A stretch of DNA of 64,000 nt from Rhizophagus irregularis (lineage: Eukaryota; Glomeromycota; Glomeromycetes; Glomerales; Glomeraceae). Of this stretch, positions 61,527 through 64,000 are shown piece after piece. The notes under the pieces were generated by a model. The model worked only from the letters and a program-made list of their open reading frames with translations, ran no database searches and had not been told where the DNA came from. The DNA lies in assembly GCF_026210795.1 (NCBI RefSeq), contig NC_089455.1, positions 3,100,001-3,164,000 of the forward strand, written 5' to 3'. Position numbers and translations under genes: made by a program. Every line of letters starts with the position of its first letter. The stretch's first letter is position 1.

Positions 61527-62330
61527 TAGAGCTCCGAATAGGTCAGCCAAATTCAGGTAACCTGACCTGACCTGACCTGAAATTCAGGTCAGGTATGAGA
61601 TTTTTAAAAAAAATTCAGGTCAGGTATGAAGATTGACCTGACCTGATTGACCTGTTGACCTGAAACTATTGATTCTACTATATAATAAAAGTGAGATGCA
61701 GTATTGCGATTCACTTTTTTATATTGATTTTATATAATAAAAGTGAGTTGCAGTATTGCGATTCACTTTTTTATATAGATTCTATATAAAAAAAGTGAGT
61801 TGCGGTATTGCGATTCACTTTTTTATATTGATTTTATATAATAAAAGTGAGTTGCGGTATTGCGATTCACTTTTTTATATTGATTTTATATAATAAAAGT
61901 GAGTTGCGATATTGCGATTCACTTTTTTATATTAATTCTATATAAAAAAAGTGAATCGCAATACCGCAACTCACTTTTTTTATACAAAATCAATATAAAA
62001 ATGTTGAATCGCAATATTTCGAGAAAAAACGTTGCGAAAACATTTTTTCATAATGTTATATTAAAAAAAACGTTTTGCAATATTTTTTTTCAATATTTTA
62101 ATAAAAAACGTTGCAAAAACGTTTTTTTTCATAATATTATATTAAAAAAAAAAGTTTTGTACCGTTTTTTTTCAATACTTTAATAAAAATAGTCCTGAAA
62201 TTTTTCAGGTTTCAGGTCAGGTCAGGTCAAACAGACAACCTGATATAACCTGACCTGACCTGACCTGAAAAAAAATTTCAGGTCAGGTTTATCAATTGAC
62301 CTGACCTGACCTGACCCATTCGGAGCTCTA
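61527..62330. mobile_element. 804-bp non-autonomous element with CAGGT repeats and hairpin tandem core
   Basis: Ends TAGAGCTCCGAAT and its complement; exact 8-bp target duplication TGCACTAC (61519-61526 and 62331-62338). Both sub-terminal regions are tandem ACCTG/CAGGT pentamers. The core (about 61,680-62,000) has six copies of a ~55-bp unit AAAGTGAGTTGCGGTATTGC followed by GATTCACTTTTTTATAT. The last copy is inverted, then degenerate CGTTGCAAAAACG repeats follow. The 8-bp duplication points to the hAT superfamily. No ORF encodes a transposase. Confidence 0.85.
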
Positions 62331-62582
62331 TGCACTACGATCCATCCTTGTGTGGGTATAAACTTGGGTCGTCTTCCCAGTGTGATATATAGGGGGTAGG
62401 GAGATGAACATCTGGTTACTTCTAAATAATTAGAGTAGGTTGCTTGGTTATCTGTTGCTCAACAGTAGGAGTATATTATTACAACTGGTGTTGTAATGCT
62501 CCTTCCACATAGCTTTGGTGAGCCAGCTATGCTGATGTCTCCTAAAACATATAAAAAAAAAAAAAAATATAATTTGACAATT

Positions 62583-63524
62583 TAATAATAACAGTATGCC
62601 AATAACTATAAAAGTTAACTATTGCTAATATATATGTTTAATTAGAATTATTTGAAATTTGAGATTATATAATAAATAAATTAAATTATTTTAATATTTA
62701 AAAATTAGAGATATATAGCAAATAAATACTTCTGAATATTTATATACTTATAATATCAGATTATTAAATCATATTAGTTTATATTATAAAAATTAAAAAA
62801 AACTATATAATTTCTTTAATTAAGTTTCATTAAAAAATAAGAGATTACAATATTAATAGTTTTAATAAAATTAAAATACCTGATACTATAAATTAGTTTC
62901 AAGAATTTATCAAAAATTTGGCTCTATAAAAGTATCTTTTGTACCTTATAAAAAATTTATAAGAATAGCAAAAAATTTAATAAAAACACTATTAGTATAG
63001 TAAACTGGTAATTTTAAAACTTTAAAAAGCTATTTTAACTACTTGTCTCTATATTCTTATGAGTTTCTATAAAATTTTAAATTTTCTTACTTTTTTTATA
63101 TATTATACATCGGTTATATATTAATTATATTTATAAGCATATATATCTATAATTACATATACCTATAAGGTCATTCCAATTTAATAGTTTGTTTAACGTA
63201 CCCATTTTTCTTGTTTTTAAAAAAATTTTAAAAATAAACAAACATATGTTATATTATATAACTTATAATAATATTACCAATCTGTACAATATTTTAAAAA
63301 ATTTCTTTCTAGTACATTTGGATCTACTAAAGAAAATATTTCTCTCCTAATAGTACAATTAATAATAGTAATAATATACATAAACTTATCAATTGTACTA
63401 TCTGTAATAAATCAAGATATATTTTTAGTAAAAATGCATTGAGTAACGAAAAAAAAACTAGTTTAGAAATTTCATTAGATAATATAATTTATATTTGTAA
63501 ACACAATTTTTATGAAAAAGTATA
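62583..63524. other. AT-rich spacer without recognised features
   Basis: About 940 bases right of the SINE poly(A) tail and target duplication. Very AT-rich. I see no gene or repeat. Confidence 0.4.
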
Positions 63525-63532
63525 TGTTAGAC

Positions 63533-63777
63533 TAAGGTTGCTGGAGAAACTAGAGGGTTTTGGCAAGTTGGCAAAATGCCGAAATAGTGAAAGTTTGCTA
63601 AAACTATATGAAAGTCTTATTAAAAAGTTGGCAAAACTCTGGAAAAAAGCAAAATCTGATGAAACTTATTATAAATGCCGAAACTGCCAAAACTTTGCCA
63701 AAACTATAATAAAATTATAGTAAAATTTTGGAAAAACTAATTGTAGAATTTTGGAGAGGTTTAGGCAGGTAACCTTA
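63533..63777. mobile_element. 245-bp hAT-type MITE, copy B
   Basis: Same family as the element at 61,086: ends TAAGGTTGC and AACCTTA, interior GCCGAAACTGCCAAAACTTT and related phrases, nearly equal length. Its own exact 8-bp duplication is TGTTAGAC (63525-63532 and 63778-63785). The open frame across it (63439-63720) is fortuitous. Confidence 0.88.
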
Positions 63778-64000
63778 TGTTAGACAAAAAATCCATTGTA
63801 GTAGTCCAATTGAAGTTGTATATTATTTATGTCATTATTTAAAAACAGAAATTATTTGTTTTTATTATAGCTTACTACTATATATCCATTTTGCTAAACT
63901 TATGAAAGTAAAGGTACAATTGATCAACAAGAGGAAGAATTAAAGTTAGAAGTTAAATAAAAAAAAAATTAATTAAATTTAAATTATTCAATTAGTTTAT

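Larger units (their letters stand above)
51442..62567 (+). mobile_element. SINE-like retroelement copy 2, split by three transposons
   Basis: Head, middle and tail align with the copy at 40,209-41,199 once three insertions are removed, leaving about 1.06 kb. The 5' part begins GGGTTGATCACCC with an A-box-like TGGCTCATTGGTTAGTC. The 3' end is a 15-base A run. The 15-bp target duplication TATAATTTGACAATT is exact at 51427-51441 and 62568-62582, which proves retroposition with a poly(A)-type tail. The B boxes are more degraded than in copy 1, so this is the older or less constrained copy. Insertions: hAT at 51,792-60,788, MITE at 61,086-61,329, and an 804-bp element at 61,527-62,330. Confidence 0.9.

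Noticed and set aside
61899-62183. 94-codon frame in the 804-bp element
   Set aside because: It spans the tandem hairpin core and shows no protein-like pattern.
63439-63720. 93-codon frame at the right end
   Set aside because: It lies mostly within MITE copy B; repetition of Lys/Leu/Cys words follows the DNA repeat.

Overview
The window looks like nuclear DNA of an early-diverging filamentous fungus. Arbuscular mycorrhizal fungi of the Rhizophagus type (Glomeromycotina) fit best: the DNA is very AT-rich, genes carry many short GT-AG introns, housekeeping proteins are fungal, and a gene-dense block sits beside long repeat-rich DNA. The assignment is inference; no rRNA or species marker is present.

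Positions 1-19,330 form a compact block of conserved genes: a ubiquitin-specific protease (partial, -), the class I histone deacetylase RPD3 (+), the ribosome biogenesis factor RRS1 (-), a short SLX4-like nuclease scaffold (+), a SAAL1-family protein (-), the septation GTPase SPG1/TEM1 (+), mitochondrial ribosomal protein bL28m (-), an unrecognised acidic repeat membrane protein (+) and an NFX1/FAP1-type zinc-finger protein with an R3H region (+). The first eight alternate strictly in strand. I rebuilt exon structures by eye from splice sites and reading-frame continuity.

Positions 19,330-36,290 are mostly AT-rich and gene-poor. Two genes stand out: an SGNH/GDSL-like hydrolase whose catalytic serine position reads Asn, and a small R-SNARE (synaptobrevin-like) whose ATG appears split by an intron and whose zero-layer Arg reads His.

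Positions 36,290-64,000 are transposon-dominated. They hold a degenerate 7.9-kb non-LTR retrotransposon (LINE) and two fragments; two copies of a ~1-kb tRNA-headed, SINE-like retroelement; a 9.0-kb hAT transposon with perfect 12-bp terminal inverted repeats and an 8-bp target duplication; three smaller elements with 8-bp duplications; and a 279-bp CACTA-like foldback element inside a LINE fragment. The second SINE copy has been opened three times by other elements, and its own 15-bp target duplication and poly(A) tail remain readable 11 kb apart.

The most unusual feature is a set of tandem arrays (36,290-38,345 and, inside the hAT element, 52,500-56,445). Each ~110-130-bp unit looks like a mini-exon plus a complete intron. 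In the first array the 5' splice site lies in one palindrome and the TACTAAC branch-point-like motif in another. The hAT arrays use related but different palindromes, and a nested 2.4-kb inverted-repeat element carries similar units on the opposite strand. I could not derive one consistent protein from them.
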